Below, piece after piece: positions 19,712 to 27,401 of a stretch of DNA of 64,000 nt (the stretch's first letter is position 1; every line of letters begins with the position of its first letter). Below the pieces are notes generated by a model. The model ran no database searches. It had not been told where the DNA came from and saw only the letters and a list, made by a program, of their open reading frames with translations. This stretch comes from DASXYG01 sp036502625 (lineage in GTDB: Bacteria; Actinomycetota; Actinomycetes; Streptosporangiales; Streptosporangiaceae), in the NCBI GenBank assembly GCA_036502625.1, contig DASXYG010000074.1, positions 19,017-83,016 on the forward strand, in the 5' to 3' direction. The position numbers and the translations under genes are program-made.

Positions 19712-21904
19712 TCAGCGTTCGGTGAAGCGGATGAGCAGGTCGGCGGCGGTCGCCCCGCGGGGGTGGACGAGCAGCGGGTTGATCTCCAGTTCCTCCAGGG
19801 CGCCGCCGAGCCGCGCCGCGTACGCCCCGACGGCGGCGACGGCGGCGGCCGCGGCGTCGACGTCCGCGCGCGCCGCCCCCCGGTGCCCGTCGAGCAGCGC
19901 CCACCCGCGCAGCCCCCGCAGCGCCCCGACGATCTCCGGTACGGACGCCGGCGCGAGCAACGAGGCGGTATCGGCGTAGATCTCGGTCGCCACCCCGCCG
20001 ATCCCAACGGTCAGGACGGCCGGATACCCGTCCCGCTCCCCCCGTACCCCCACGAGCAGCTCCATCCCGGGCCCCGCCATCCGCTGCACGAGCACCCCCT
20101 CGGCCGCCCCGTCCGCCCCGCCCCCGGCCGCGTCCGTGCGGCCCGCGGCGCGGGCGGGTGCGGCGCTGACCTCGCGGTACGCGGCCGCTACGGCGGCGGG
20201 GTCGCGGGCGTCGACCCCGACCCGTACGCCGCCCACGTCCGTCTTGTGCGTGATCGCCGGCGCGGAGATCTTCAGCGCCACCGCGCCGCCCAGCCGCGCG
20301 GCCACGGCGACGGCCTCCTCAGCGGAGGTGACGAGCTCCCCCTCGGGCCGCGCGACCCCGAGCGCGTCGAGCACCGCGGCCCCCCGCGCCTCGGTCACCA
20401 CGGCGGGCAGCCGCATCCCCGCCGCCACGGCGGCACCGGGGAAGGCGGGGGGCGGCGGGGACGGGACCCGGCTCTGGGGTGGGAGGAGGCGGCGGAGGGA
20501 CTCCACGTAGCGCGGGACGGACGTGGTCACCGGGACCCCGGCCGCGCGGAGGATCTCGCGGGCGTGCCAGGTGTCGGCGAGGGCCGCCTCCCACACCACG
20601 CCCACCGGCTTCGGCGACTCCGCCGCCACCCGGGCGACCACCTCCGCGAGCCGGTCGGCGCGGCTCCCGATGATCGTGGTGAGCACGATCATGACGCCGT
20701 CCACCCGGTCGTCGGCCAGCAACGGGCGGCACACCGCGGCGAACGCCTCGTCGCCCTGGTTGAACAGTTGCGCGGTCACGTCCACCGGGTTGGCCGCGGA
20801 CCCGTACGCGGGGATCAGCGCGGCCAGTTCCGTACGGGTCTCCGGGCGCAGGTCCGCGAGCGTCAGCCCGGCGGCGTCCAGCCGGTCGCAGGCGATCGCC
20901 CCGGACCCGCCCGAGCTGGTCAGCACGGCGATGCGCGGCCCGGCGGGGCGCCGCCCGGACAGCACCATCTCCATGGCGTCCACCAGCTCGTCCACGTCGT
21001 CGACGGCGATCACCCCGTCACGCGCGCACACCAGCTCGAACGCCGCGTCGCCGCGCACCATGGCCCCGGTGTGCGACGCGGCCGCGCGCCGTCCCGGCTC
21101 GCTGCGCCCCGACCGCAGCACGATCACCGGTTTGCCCAGCTCACGCGCGCGCGAGGTGAGCCGCGACCAGGCCGCGCCGTCCGGGATGGTCTCCAGGTAC
21201 GTCGCGAGCACCCGGACCGCGTCGTCCTCGATGAGCGCGGCGCCGAGCTCCACGGCGGTGAGGTCGGCCTCGTTGCCGGTGCTGGCCCAGGCGGTCAGCC
21301 CGATGCCGCGCTCGCGCGCCATGCCGATGACGGCGCCGCCGATGGCCCCGGACTGCCCGGCGTACGCGGCGCCCGACGGCGTGCCGAGCCCGGTGGCCAC
21401 GGACGCGGTGAACGAGGCGACCAGCGTGCCGGTCGCGCCCCCGGCCTGGTGGATCACGCCCATGCAGTTGGGCCCGAGCAGCCGCATGCCGCCGTCGCGC
21501 GCGATGGCGGTGAACCGCTCCTGCGCGGCCCGCCCGTCCGCGCCCAGCTCGGCGAACCCGGAGGAGAACACCACCCCGGCGCCGACGCCCGCGGCGGCGC
21601 ACTCGGCCACGACGGAGTCCAGCGCGGCGGCGGGCACGGCGATCAGCGCCAGGTCGACGGGCGCGCCGATGGCGGCGAGCGACGGGTAGCAGCGCCGCCC
21701 GGCGAGCTCGTCGTAGTTCGGGTTGACCGGGTAGACGTCGCCGTCGTAGCCGTGTTCGACGAGGTTGGCGAGCGCGCGTGCGGGGAACCCGGGCCGCGCC
21801 GAGGCCCCGATGACGGCGACGGACGCGGGCCGCAGCAGCCGGTCCAGATCGCCGCGCCCGCCCGTGCCGTCCGGTGTGCCCGTAGCCGCCCGCGCCTGCG
21901 CCAC
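19712..21904 (-). CDS. ADP-forming acyl-CoA synthetase (acetate--CoA ligase family)
   Basis: About 730 residues. Order of domains: CoA-binding Rossmann (PASVAVIGASARPG, residues 20-150), succinyl-CoA-synthetase-like region with the phospho-His in AAASHTGAMVRGD, then an ATP-grasp domain (VALKISAPAITHKTDVGGVRVG, GMELLVGVRGERDGYPAVLTVGIGG, EELEINPLLVHPRG). It activates an organic acid with ATP and CoA, giving ADP. GTG 21904 is favoured by GGGAGG upstream; the frame is open further back. It leads the operon with the two dehydrogenases and faces an operator-like inverted repeat. Confidence 0.9.
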   Translation of the reverse strand: MAQARAATGTPDGTGGRGDLDRLLRPASVAVIGASARPGFPARALANLVEHGYDGDVYPVNPNYDELAGRRCYPSLAAIGAPVDLALIAVPAAALDSVVAECAAAGVGAGVVFSSGFAELGADGRAAQERFTAIARDGGMRLLGPNCMGVIHQAGGATGTLVASFTASVATGLGTPSGAAYAGQSGAIGGAVIGMARERGIGLTAWASTGNEADLTAVELGAALIEDDAVRVLATYLETIPDGAAWSRLTSRARELGKPVIVLRSGRSEPGRRAAASHTGAMVRGDAAFELVCARDGVIAVDDVDELVDAMEMVLSGRRPAGPRIAVLTSSGGSGAIACDRLDAAGLTLADLRPETRTELAALIPAYGSAANPVDVTAQLFNQGDEAFAAVCRPLLADDRVDGVMIVLTTIIGSRADRLAEVVARVAAESPKPVGVVWEAALADTWHAREILRAAGVPVTTSVPRYVESLRRLLPPQSRVPSPPPPAFPGAAVAAGMRLPAVVTEARGAAVLDALGVARPEGELVTSAEEAVAVAARLGGAVALKISAPAITHKTDVGGVRVGVDARDPAAVAAAYREVSAAPARAAGRTDAAGGGADGAAEGVLVQRMAGPGMELLVGVRGERDGYPAVLTVGIGGVATEIYADTASLLAPASVPEIVGALRGLRGWALLDGHRGAARADVDAAAAAVAAVGAYAARLGGALEELEINPLLVHPRGATAADLLIRFTER

Positions 21905-21922
21905 CCGCGCCTCCCGAGTCCG

Positions 21923-21944
21923 TTTTCGACGTCGGTATCGAAAA
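21923..21944. promoter_or_regulatory. Perfect inverted repeat, operator 1 of the acyl-CoA module
   Basis: TTTTCGA and TCGAAAA, 7-bp perfect arms around an 8-bp spacer, 19 bp upstream of the acyl-CoA synthetase start. It is AT-rich amid GC-rich DNA and is matched 60 bp away by a second, related site. A TetR-type regulator encoded at the far end of the module is the likely binder. Confidence 0.65.
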
Positions 21945-21982
21945 TAGGCCGCGGCGGCCCGCGCGCACAAGTGCGCCCCGCG

Positions 21983-22004
21983 TTTGTGACGTTGACATCG
22001 AACT
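21983..22004. promoter_or_regulatory. Degenerate copy of the same inverted repeat, operator 2
   Basis: Fifteen of 22 positions match the site at 21923-21944 in direct alignment, including GACGT and ATCGAA. It lies 51 bp before the enoyl-CoA hydratase start, so each divergent transcript has one site. Confidence 0.5.
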
Positions 22005-22054
22005 ACGGCCGGTGCGAATGTCGCTGCGGACGATCAGCCGAGCGGAGGAGCGGG

Positions 22055-22837
22055 ATGGCCGACCTGGAGTACACCGTCGAGGATGGGGTCGCCACGATCC
22101 TGCTGAACCGCCCGGCGAAGAAGAACGCGTTCACGATGGAGATGATCGACGCCTGGGCGGCCGCGCTCGTGGACGCCCGCACCGACCCGGACGTACGGGT
22201 GGTCGTGGTGACGGGCGCCGACGGCGCGTTCTGCTCCGGCGTCGACCTCGGCGGCTTCGACCGCGGCGACCGGACGACGCTGGACCGCAAGAAGGTCCTC
22301 ACCGACCGCATCCACCGCGTCGCGTACGCCCTGGAGGACCTCGACAAGCCGGTCATCGCCGCGGTCAACGGCGTGGCCGTCGGCGCCGGCATGGACATGG
22401 CGCTGATGTGCGACATCCGGCTCGCCGCCGCGTCCGCGCGCCTGTCGGAGGGCTACATCCGGGTCGGGCTGCTGCCCGGCGACGGCGGCGCGTACTTCCT
22501 GCCCCGCCTCGCCGGCACGGCCAAGGCCCTGGAGCTGCTGTGGACGGGCGACTTCGTGGACGCCGCCACCGCCAAGGAGCTCGGCATCGTCTCCTACGTC
22601 TACGACGACGCCGAGTTCCGCGACAAGGCGCTGGCCTTCGCCCAGCGGATCGCCGCCGCGCCGCCGATCAACGTCGCGATGATCAAGCGCGCGGTCTACC
22701 AGTCGGCGCGCACCGACCTGCGCACCGCGCTGGACCTGATCTCCTCGCACATGGCGGTCGTGCAGTCCACCCACGACTCCCAGGAGGCCATGGCCGCCTT
22801 CCGGGAGAAGCGCGCCCCCAACTTCGAGGGCCGCTGA
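22055..22837 (+). CDS. Enoyl-CoA hydratase/isomerase family protein
   Basis: 260-residue crotonase. Motifs: VATILLNRPAKKNAFT, the oxyanion-hole segments GAFCSGVDLGGF (about residues 65-76) and AVNGVAVGAGMDMALMCDIRLA, and the catalytic-region SEGYIRVGLLPGDGGAYFLPRL. One Glu of the pair in classical hydratases is replaced here by the GDGG context, so hydratase versus isomerase activity is open. ATG follows GGAGGAG. It is divergent from the synthetase/dehydrogenase operon and together they could carry one beta-oxidation-like turn. Confidence 0.92.
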   Translation: MADLEYTVEDGVATILLNRPAKKNAFTMEMIDAWAAALVDARTDPDVRVVVVTGADGAFCSGVDLGGFDRGDRTTLDRKKVLTDRIHRVAYALEDLDKPVIAAVNGVAVGAGMDMALMCDIRLAAASARLSEGYIRVGLLPGDGGAYFLPRLAGTAKALELLWTGDFVDAATAKELGIVSYVYDDAEFRDKALAFAQRIAAAPPINVAMIKRAVYQSARTDLRTALDLISSHMAVVQSTHDSQEAMAAFREKRAPNFEGR

Positions 22838-22841
22838 CCCG

Positions 22842-23567
22842 TCAGCCGGTGAACCCGATCGCGCCCAGCCACATGCGGGTCAGCGTCGCCTTCGCCCGCT
22901 CCTCGTCGAACGGCTCGCCCATCGCCAGCCAGTGGTAGCCGAAGTTGGACACCATGCCCGCCAGCGCCGCCGCGGCCGTACGCGGGTCGAGGTCGGCGGG
23001 GACGAGGCCGCGCGACTGGAGGCGGCGGATGCTGGCGGCGATGCGGTCGGTGTGCCGCCGCCGGCCGGCCTTGCGGGACTCCCCCACCTCGGCGTCGATC
23101 GTGGCCATCTGCTCCATGAGCAGCATCATCTTGTGGTTGGCGCGGTAGACGTCGAGGAACCGCCGGTTGGAGGCGTCGAGCCGGGCCACGAACGCCGCCG
23201 GGCTCTCCGGCGTCTGCCCGCCGTGCGGCAGCGGCACCGCGACCGCCTCGGTGATCTCCGCGCTGACCCCCGCGACGACGCCGCGGAACGCGTCCAGCTT
23301 GGAGTCGAAATAGGTGTAGAACGTGCCGTGCGAGGTGCCCGCGACCTCCACGATGTCGGCCACCCGGGCGTCGAGGTAGCCGTCGCGCTCGAAGACCCGC
23401 CGCGCGGCGCCGAGCAGCAGCGCGCGGGTGCGCTTGCCCCGCGCCGAGGCCCCCTGGCCGTACTGCGCGCGGCGCGCACGCGAGGTGCCCGCCGCACCGC
23501 CCGGCGCGGCCCCGCCCCCGTCGGCGGTGTGAGCCGTGTCGGCGGTGCCGGTGGCGGCCTGCTTCAT
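22842..23567 (-). CDS. TetR-family regulator of the acyl-CoA module
   Basis: 241 residues. After a 45-residue Ala/Gly-rich tail comes the HTH: RTRALLLGAARRVFERDGYLDARVADIVEVAGTSHGTFYTYFDSK (about residues 46-90). The rest is an all-helical ligand domain. It is convergent with the enoyl-CoA hydratase; both stop codons lie inside a small palindrome at 22833-22846. Fatty-acyl-CoA-responsive TetR regulators commonly sit beside such genes, which makes the 21923 and 21983 repeats its probable operators. Confidence 0.9.
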   Translation of the reverse strand: MKQAATGTADTAHTADGGGAAPGGAAGTSRARRAQYGQGASARGKRTRALLLGAARRVFERDGYLDARVADIVEVAGTSHGTFYTYFDSKLDAFRGVVAGVSAEITEAVAVPLPHGGQTPESPAAFVARLDASNRRFLDVYRANHKMMLLMEQMATIDAEVGESRKAGRRRHTDRIAASIRRLQSRGLVPADLDPRTAAAALAGMVSNFGYHWLAMGEPFDEERAKATLTRMWLGAIGFTG

Positions 23568-23719
23568 CGGTGAACCCCCGTCCCTACGGATCTGGGCACA
23601 CGCCCACCGACCGAGGGTACGCGCGCCCGCGCCGTCCCGCGTCTCGCATCGCGATGAGCCGGGTCCGCCCAGGTCGAAAACCGTTCGGCTCCGGCGCCGC
23701 GCGACGCTAGCTTGCGACC

Positions 23720-24484
23720 ATGAGACTAGCGAGCTACGACGACGGCGCGGGCGCGCCGATCGTGTTGATCCACGCGGGCGGCGCCGACTCCCGCATGTGG
23801 GCACCGCAGGTCCCCGAGCTGGTCGCCGCCGGGTACCGCGTCGTCCGCATCGACCTGCCGGGGTTCGGGGCCAGCCCGGTGCCGACCGAGCCGTACGACC
23901 GGGCCGGTGTGCTGGTCGACGCGCTCGACAACCTGGACGTCGGCCCGGCGGTCGTCGTGGGCTGCTCCTTCGGCGGCCTGATCGCGCAGCTCGCCGTCGC
24001 GGCGGCGCCGGAGCGCGCGGCCGGGCTGATGCTGGTGTCCTCGGCGTTCACCGACCGCGGCGACGAACCGGCGCTGGACGACCTGGAGCGCCGCGAGGAC
24101 GACCTGGTGGCCGCCGGCGACCTGGAGGCCGCGGCCGCGCTCAACGTCGACGCCTGGCTCGGGCCCGAGGGCGGCGCCGACGCGCGCGCGGCCCTGTTCG
24201 AGCAGTTCCACGACACGTTCAAGAACCAGGCCGCGGTCGGTCCGGCCGCCGTGGCGGTGCCCATCCCCGACGTCGACCCCGCCGCGTTCGCCATGCCGGC
24301 GCTCCTGCTGACCGGCGGCCACGACTACCCGGCGATCACCGCGGCCGGCCGGGACCACGCCGCCCGCATGCCCGCCGCGCGCCAGGCGCACCTCCCGTGG
24401 GCCGGGCACCTGCCGAGCATGGAGCGGCCCGCGGAGTTCACCGCGCTGCTCCTCGCCTTCGCCGCCGGCACCGGCCTCAGGTGA
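23720..24484 (+). CDS. Alpha/beta-hydrolase
   Basis: 254 residues. Visible: PIVLIHAGGADSRMWAPQ (oxyanion loop), IDLPGFGASP, a nucleophile elbow VVGCSFGGLIAQLA with Ser near residue 94, an Asp in LLTGGHDYPAI and the terminal His in PWAGHLPSME. The substrate is not deducible; esterase or lactonase activity is typical. There is no strong ribosome binding site before the ATG. It is divergent from the TetR gene, so it may belong to the same regulon. Confidence 0.9.
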   Translation: MRLASYDDGAGAPIVLIHAGGADSRMWAPQVPELVAAGYRVVRIDLPGFGASPVPTEPYDRAGVLVDALDNLDVGPAVVVGCSFGGLIAQLAVAAAPERAAGLMLVSSAFTDRGDEPALDDLERREDDLVAAGDLEAAAALNVDAWLGPEGGADARAALFEQFHDTFKNQAAVGPAAVAVPIPDVDPAAFAMPALLLTGGHDYPAITAAGRDHAARMPAARQAHLPWAGHLPSMERPAEFTALLLAFAAGTGLR

Positions 24485-24621
24485 CGCCGCCACCCTGCCG
24501 GGGATGATCAAAAACCACCCTGAACTGGATCTTCGTCATGATCGGTTACGGATTGTGCGTTTAACGATCCCCTGCGTTGTGCATGCTGGGTGTGTGAGAC
24601 CAGTCGATGCGTGAAGGGGTG

Positions 24622-24708
24622 ATGCGCGCGATGACGAGCCCAAGGTCCACGCGAGCACCCGACGAACGGTCCCCTCCGCAGGAACAGCCCGATCAGTTCA
24701 GCGAATGA
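24622..24708 (+). CDS. Possible 28-residue small ORF in intergenic region
   Basis: Reads MRAMTSPRST and ends DQFSE, with GAAGGGG just upstream of the ATG. The surrounding gap between the hydrolase stop (24484) and the terminator (24763) is noticeably less GC-rich than the genes, with TTTAACG and TTGTGC elements that could be a promoter. No homology is recognised. It may instead be the leader of a small RNA or chance. Confidence 0.25.
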   Translation: MRAMTSPRSTRAPDERSPPQEQPDQFSE

Positions 24709-24762
24709 CAAGTCGGGATGCGGTCCGCGAAACAGCGGCCACCCGTAGCATCCCGAACCCGT

Positions 24763-24791
24763 AGCCGGGGCGGTCACCGACCGCCCCGGCT
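24763..24791. terminator. Strong hairpin at convergent gene ends
   Basis: A perfect 13-bp stem (AGCCGGGGCGGTC / GACCGCCCCGGCT) with a 3-nt loop. It overlaps the last codons and stop of the TetR gene and ends transcription coming from the left; it can serve both strands. Confidence 0.75.
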
Positions 24792-25496
24792 CTTCTGTGC
24801 CGCGGCGGCGCGCACCTCGATGGCCGTGAGCATGAGGTCCAGCGCCGTCTCGAACGTGCCGGGGTCGTCGATGCCCGGCAGGAGGTGCACCACCGCCGCG
24901 ATCGTCGGGTACTGCTCCGCCGACAGCCGCGGGTAGTCCACGCGCCACGCCTGGACGTCGGCGTCCCGGCTGGCCGCGTCGAGGGCGAAGAACGCCGCCG
25001 TCTGGCCGGCGTAGGCCAGGATGAAGTCGTCCAGCGCCCGCATGTAGCGGGCCACGTCGGCGTCCGGCAGGCCCGACTTCCGCAGCGTCGCCAGCAGCAG
25101 CTCGGTGTAGCGGAACTCGTTCTCCCTGCGGGTCGTGCGCACCGCGACCATCTGCCCGATGCGCGGATGCCGCTGGAACACGCCGAACACCTTCAGCCCG
25201 TACGCCCGCAGCGTCTCCACCCAGTCGTCGCCGGGCTCGAAGCCGTCCAGCACCTCGCCGAACAACGTGTCGGTCATCGCCAGCAGCAGGTCGTCCTTGC
25301 TGCGGAAGTGCCGGTAGACCGCGGTCGGATGGGCGTCCAGCTCGCGGCCGAGGTTCGCGAACGTCAGCGCCGCCGCGCCGTGCCGCTCCACGAGACCCGC
25401 CGCGGCCCGCACGATGACCTCGGGGTTCAGGCTGTTGCGCGGGCGCCGGCGCGAACCGCCGCGCCCGCGCCGCTCCGGCAGCCGCTGTTCCGGCAC
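24774..25496 (-). CDS. TetR-family regulator of the amidohydrolase/ABC operon
   Basis: 240 residues from GTG 25496, which has GGAGGG upstream. An Arg-rich head precedes the HTH (LNPEVIVRAAAGLVERHGAAALTFANLGRELDAHPTAVYRHFRSKDDLL, residues 22-70), followed by a TetR_C-like ligand-binding domain with many aromatic residues (AYAGQTAAFFALDAAS). It is divergent from the seven-gene operon beginning at 25738 and is the obvious candidate repressor. Confidence 0.9.
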   Translation of the reverse strand: MPEQRLPERRGRGGSRRRPRNSLNPEVIVRAAAGLVERHGAAALTFANLGRELDAHPTAVYRHFRSKDDLLLAMTDTLFGEVLDGFEPGDDWVETLRAYGLKVFGVFQRHPRIGQMVAVRTTRRENEFRYTELLLATLRKSGLPDADVARYMRALDDFILAYAGQTAAFFALDAASRDADVQAWRVDYPRLSAEQYPTIAAVVHLLPGIDDPGTFETALDLMLTAIEVRAAAAQKSRGGR

Positions 25497-25519
25497 ACGC
25501 CCTCCATCGTCGGTACTCC

Positions 25520-25530
25520 TGGGTAACCCA
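25520..25530. promoter_or_regulatory. Candidate TetR operator TGGGT-A-ACCCA
   Basis: An 11-bp perfect inverted repeat 24 bp upstream of the TetR start, in the 241-bp divergent intergenic region. A TTGACT hexamer near 25559 with a weak CAAAAT 17 bp later could be the operon promoter on the plus strand. Confidence 0.4.
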
Positions 25531-25737
25531 AGCTTAATCAACGCCGTAGTCACAAGCATTGACTATGGGCCGGATCAGTTCCAAAATTCACACCACCCGT
25601 AAGCGAGACCGCACGTCCCGCCCACGGCCCACCGGCCACCGCCGCCGCCGTGCGCGCACCGCTCACCGTCCGCGACCCCGGATCCCCTTCCCGACCGCCG
25701 CATCGCGCGGTCGCCGCCGCACCGGCAAAGGAGCTCC

Positions 25738-27348
25738 ATGTCCGCTTCCGTGTTCGCCGACATCGCGATCGTCGGCGGCAACGTCCGCACCTGCGACCCC
25801 GCCCGCCCGCTGGCCCAGGCCCTGGCGATCCGCGCCGGACGGGTCATCGCCGTCGGCGACGACGCGGAGATCCGCACGCACGTCACCGCCGCCACCGAGA
25901 TCGTCGACGTGCACGGCGCCACCGTCGTGCCCGGCCTCACCGACGGCCACCTGCACCCCGTGCACGGCGCCGACGTCCTCGACGACGTCGCGCTCGGCGG
26001 CGCCGCCGACCTCGCCGAGGCCCGCGCCCGGCTGGCCGCCGCCGCACGCGGCCTGCCGCCGGACGCCTGGGTGCTCGGCTTCGGCCTGGACCCCAACCTG
26101 TTCGAACGCGGCGCGCCCACCGCCGACGACATCGAGGACGCCGTCGGCGGGCGGCCCGCCGTGCTGACCATGTTCGACGGGCACGCCGTCCTCGCCTCGC
26201 ACGCGGCGCTCGCGCGCGCCGGCATCACCGGGGAGCGCCGGTTCGACCAGGGCGCCCGCATCGTCTGCGACGCCGACGGCCGCCCCACCGGCCACCTACT
26301 GGAAAGCGCCGCCGCCGACCTCGTACGCGACCTGGTGCCGCAGGCGGACCCCGCCACGCGCCGCGACCGGCTGCGGCGGGCGCTCACCGCCATGGCCGCC
26401 ACCGGCCTGACCGGCGGCCACGTCATGGACGCCGACGACGGCTCCCTCGACCTCATCGCCTCCCTGGAGGACGCCGGCGACCTGCCCGTCCGCCTGCGCG
26501 TGGCCTCGACGTGCGAGCCCGGACCGGACGACGGGCGGCTGCGGGCCATCCTCGACCAGCGGCGGCGCGGCGGGCGGCGCTGGTCCGTCGAGGCGGTCAA
26601 GCTGTTCGCCGACGGCACCATCGACGGCGGCACCGCCTGGCTGGCGCATCCGGACCGCTACGGCGAGTCCACCGGCCCGTTCTGGACCGACCCCGCCGCC
26701 TACAGCGCCGCCGTGCGGTTCTTCGCCGAAGCCGGTGTACAGACCGCCACGCACGCCATCGGCGACGCCGCCGTCGCGCACGTCCTCGACACCGTCGAGC
26801 GCCTCACGCCCCGCAACGGCGTACGGCACCGCATCGAGCACATCGAGACCCTGCCCGACGACCAGGTCGGCCGGTTCGCCCGCACCGGCGTGGTCGCGTC
26901 CATGCAGCCCACGCACTGCACCGAGTACACCCGCGCGGACCACACCGACAACTGGTCCGTACGGCTGGGCGACGAGCGCGCCGACCGCGCCTGGCGCTGC
27001 GGCGACCTCCGCGCGCACGGCGCCACCGTCGTGCTCGGCTCGGACTGGCCGATCGCCCACTACGACCCCCGGGTGATCATGGCGGCCGCGGTGCTGCGCC
27101 GTACGCCCGGCCGCCCGGACGAACAGCCGAACCGCCCGGAACAGGCGCTGACCGCGCAGCAGGCCCTGGAGGGCTACACCACGCAGGCCGCCGCCGTCGC
27201 CGGGGACGCCGGACGCCTCGCACCCGGGTGCCGCGCCGACGTGACCGTGCTGGACGGCGACCCGCTGCGCACCCCCGCCGACGAACTGCCCGGCGTGGCC
27301 GTGCCGCTGTGCCTGGTGGACGGCCAGGTCACGCACCGCACCGGATGA
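25738..27348 (+). CDS. Amidohydrolase family 3 (YtcJ/NfdA-like)
   Basis: 536 residues. Metal-site residues: TDGHLHPVHG near the N-terminus, a central VEAVKLFADGTIDGGTA (Lys as carboxylated ligand), ATHAIGDAAVAHVL, HRIEHIETL and the terminal GSDWPIAHYDP. The C-terminal beta segment has APGCRADVTVLDGDPL. Members hydrolyse N-substituted formamides or other amides, sometimes as peptide- or amino-acid-derivative deacylases. It is first in an operon with a peptide-type ABC importer; AAAGGAG precedes the ATG. The true substrate is unknown. Confidence 0.92.
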   Translation: MSASVFADIAIVGGNVRTCDPARPLAQALAIRAGRVIAVGDDAEIRTHVTAATEIVDVHGATVVPGLTDGHLHPVHGADVLDDVALGGAADLAEARARLAAAARGLPPDAWVLGFGLDPNLFERGAPTADDIEDAVGGRPAVLTMFDGHAVLASHAALARAGITGERRFDQGARIVCDADGRPTGHLLESAAADLVRDLVPQADPATRRDRLRRALTAMAATGLTGGHVMDADDGSLDLIASLEDAGDLPVRLRVASTCEPGPDDGRLRAILDQRRRGGRRWSVEAVKLFADGTIDGGTAWLAHPDRYGESTGPFWTDPAAYSAAVRFFAEAGVQTATHAIGDAAVAHVLDTVERLTPRNGVRHRIEHIETLPDDQVGRFARTGVVASMQPTHCTEYTRADHTDNWSVRLGDERADRAWRCGDLRAHGATVVLGSDWPIAHYDPRVIMAAAVLRRTPGRPDEQPNRPEQALTAQQALEGYTTQAAAVAGDAGRLAPGCRADVTVLDGDPLRTPADELPGVAVPLCLVDGQVTHRTG

Positions 27349-27401
27349 CCGCGCCCGACCGGCCGTACCCGACCCGTACCCGAGCGACCCGGGAGACGAT
27401 G

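Noticed and set aside
22833..22846. GCTGAC-CC-GTCAGC palindrome holding both stop codons
   Set aside because: A 2-nt loop is not a workable hairpin, and two facing TGA codons easily create this symmetry.
23647..23656. CATCGCGATG palindrome and the CGCTAG/CTAGCG repeat around the hydrolase start
   Set aside because: Possible operators, but short, different from the acyl-CoA module motif and not repeated nearby.
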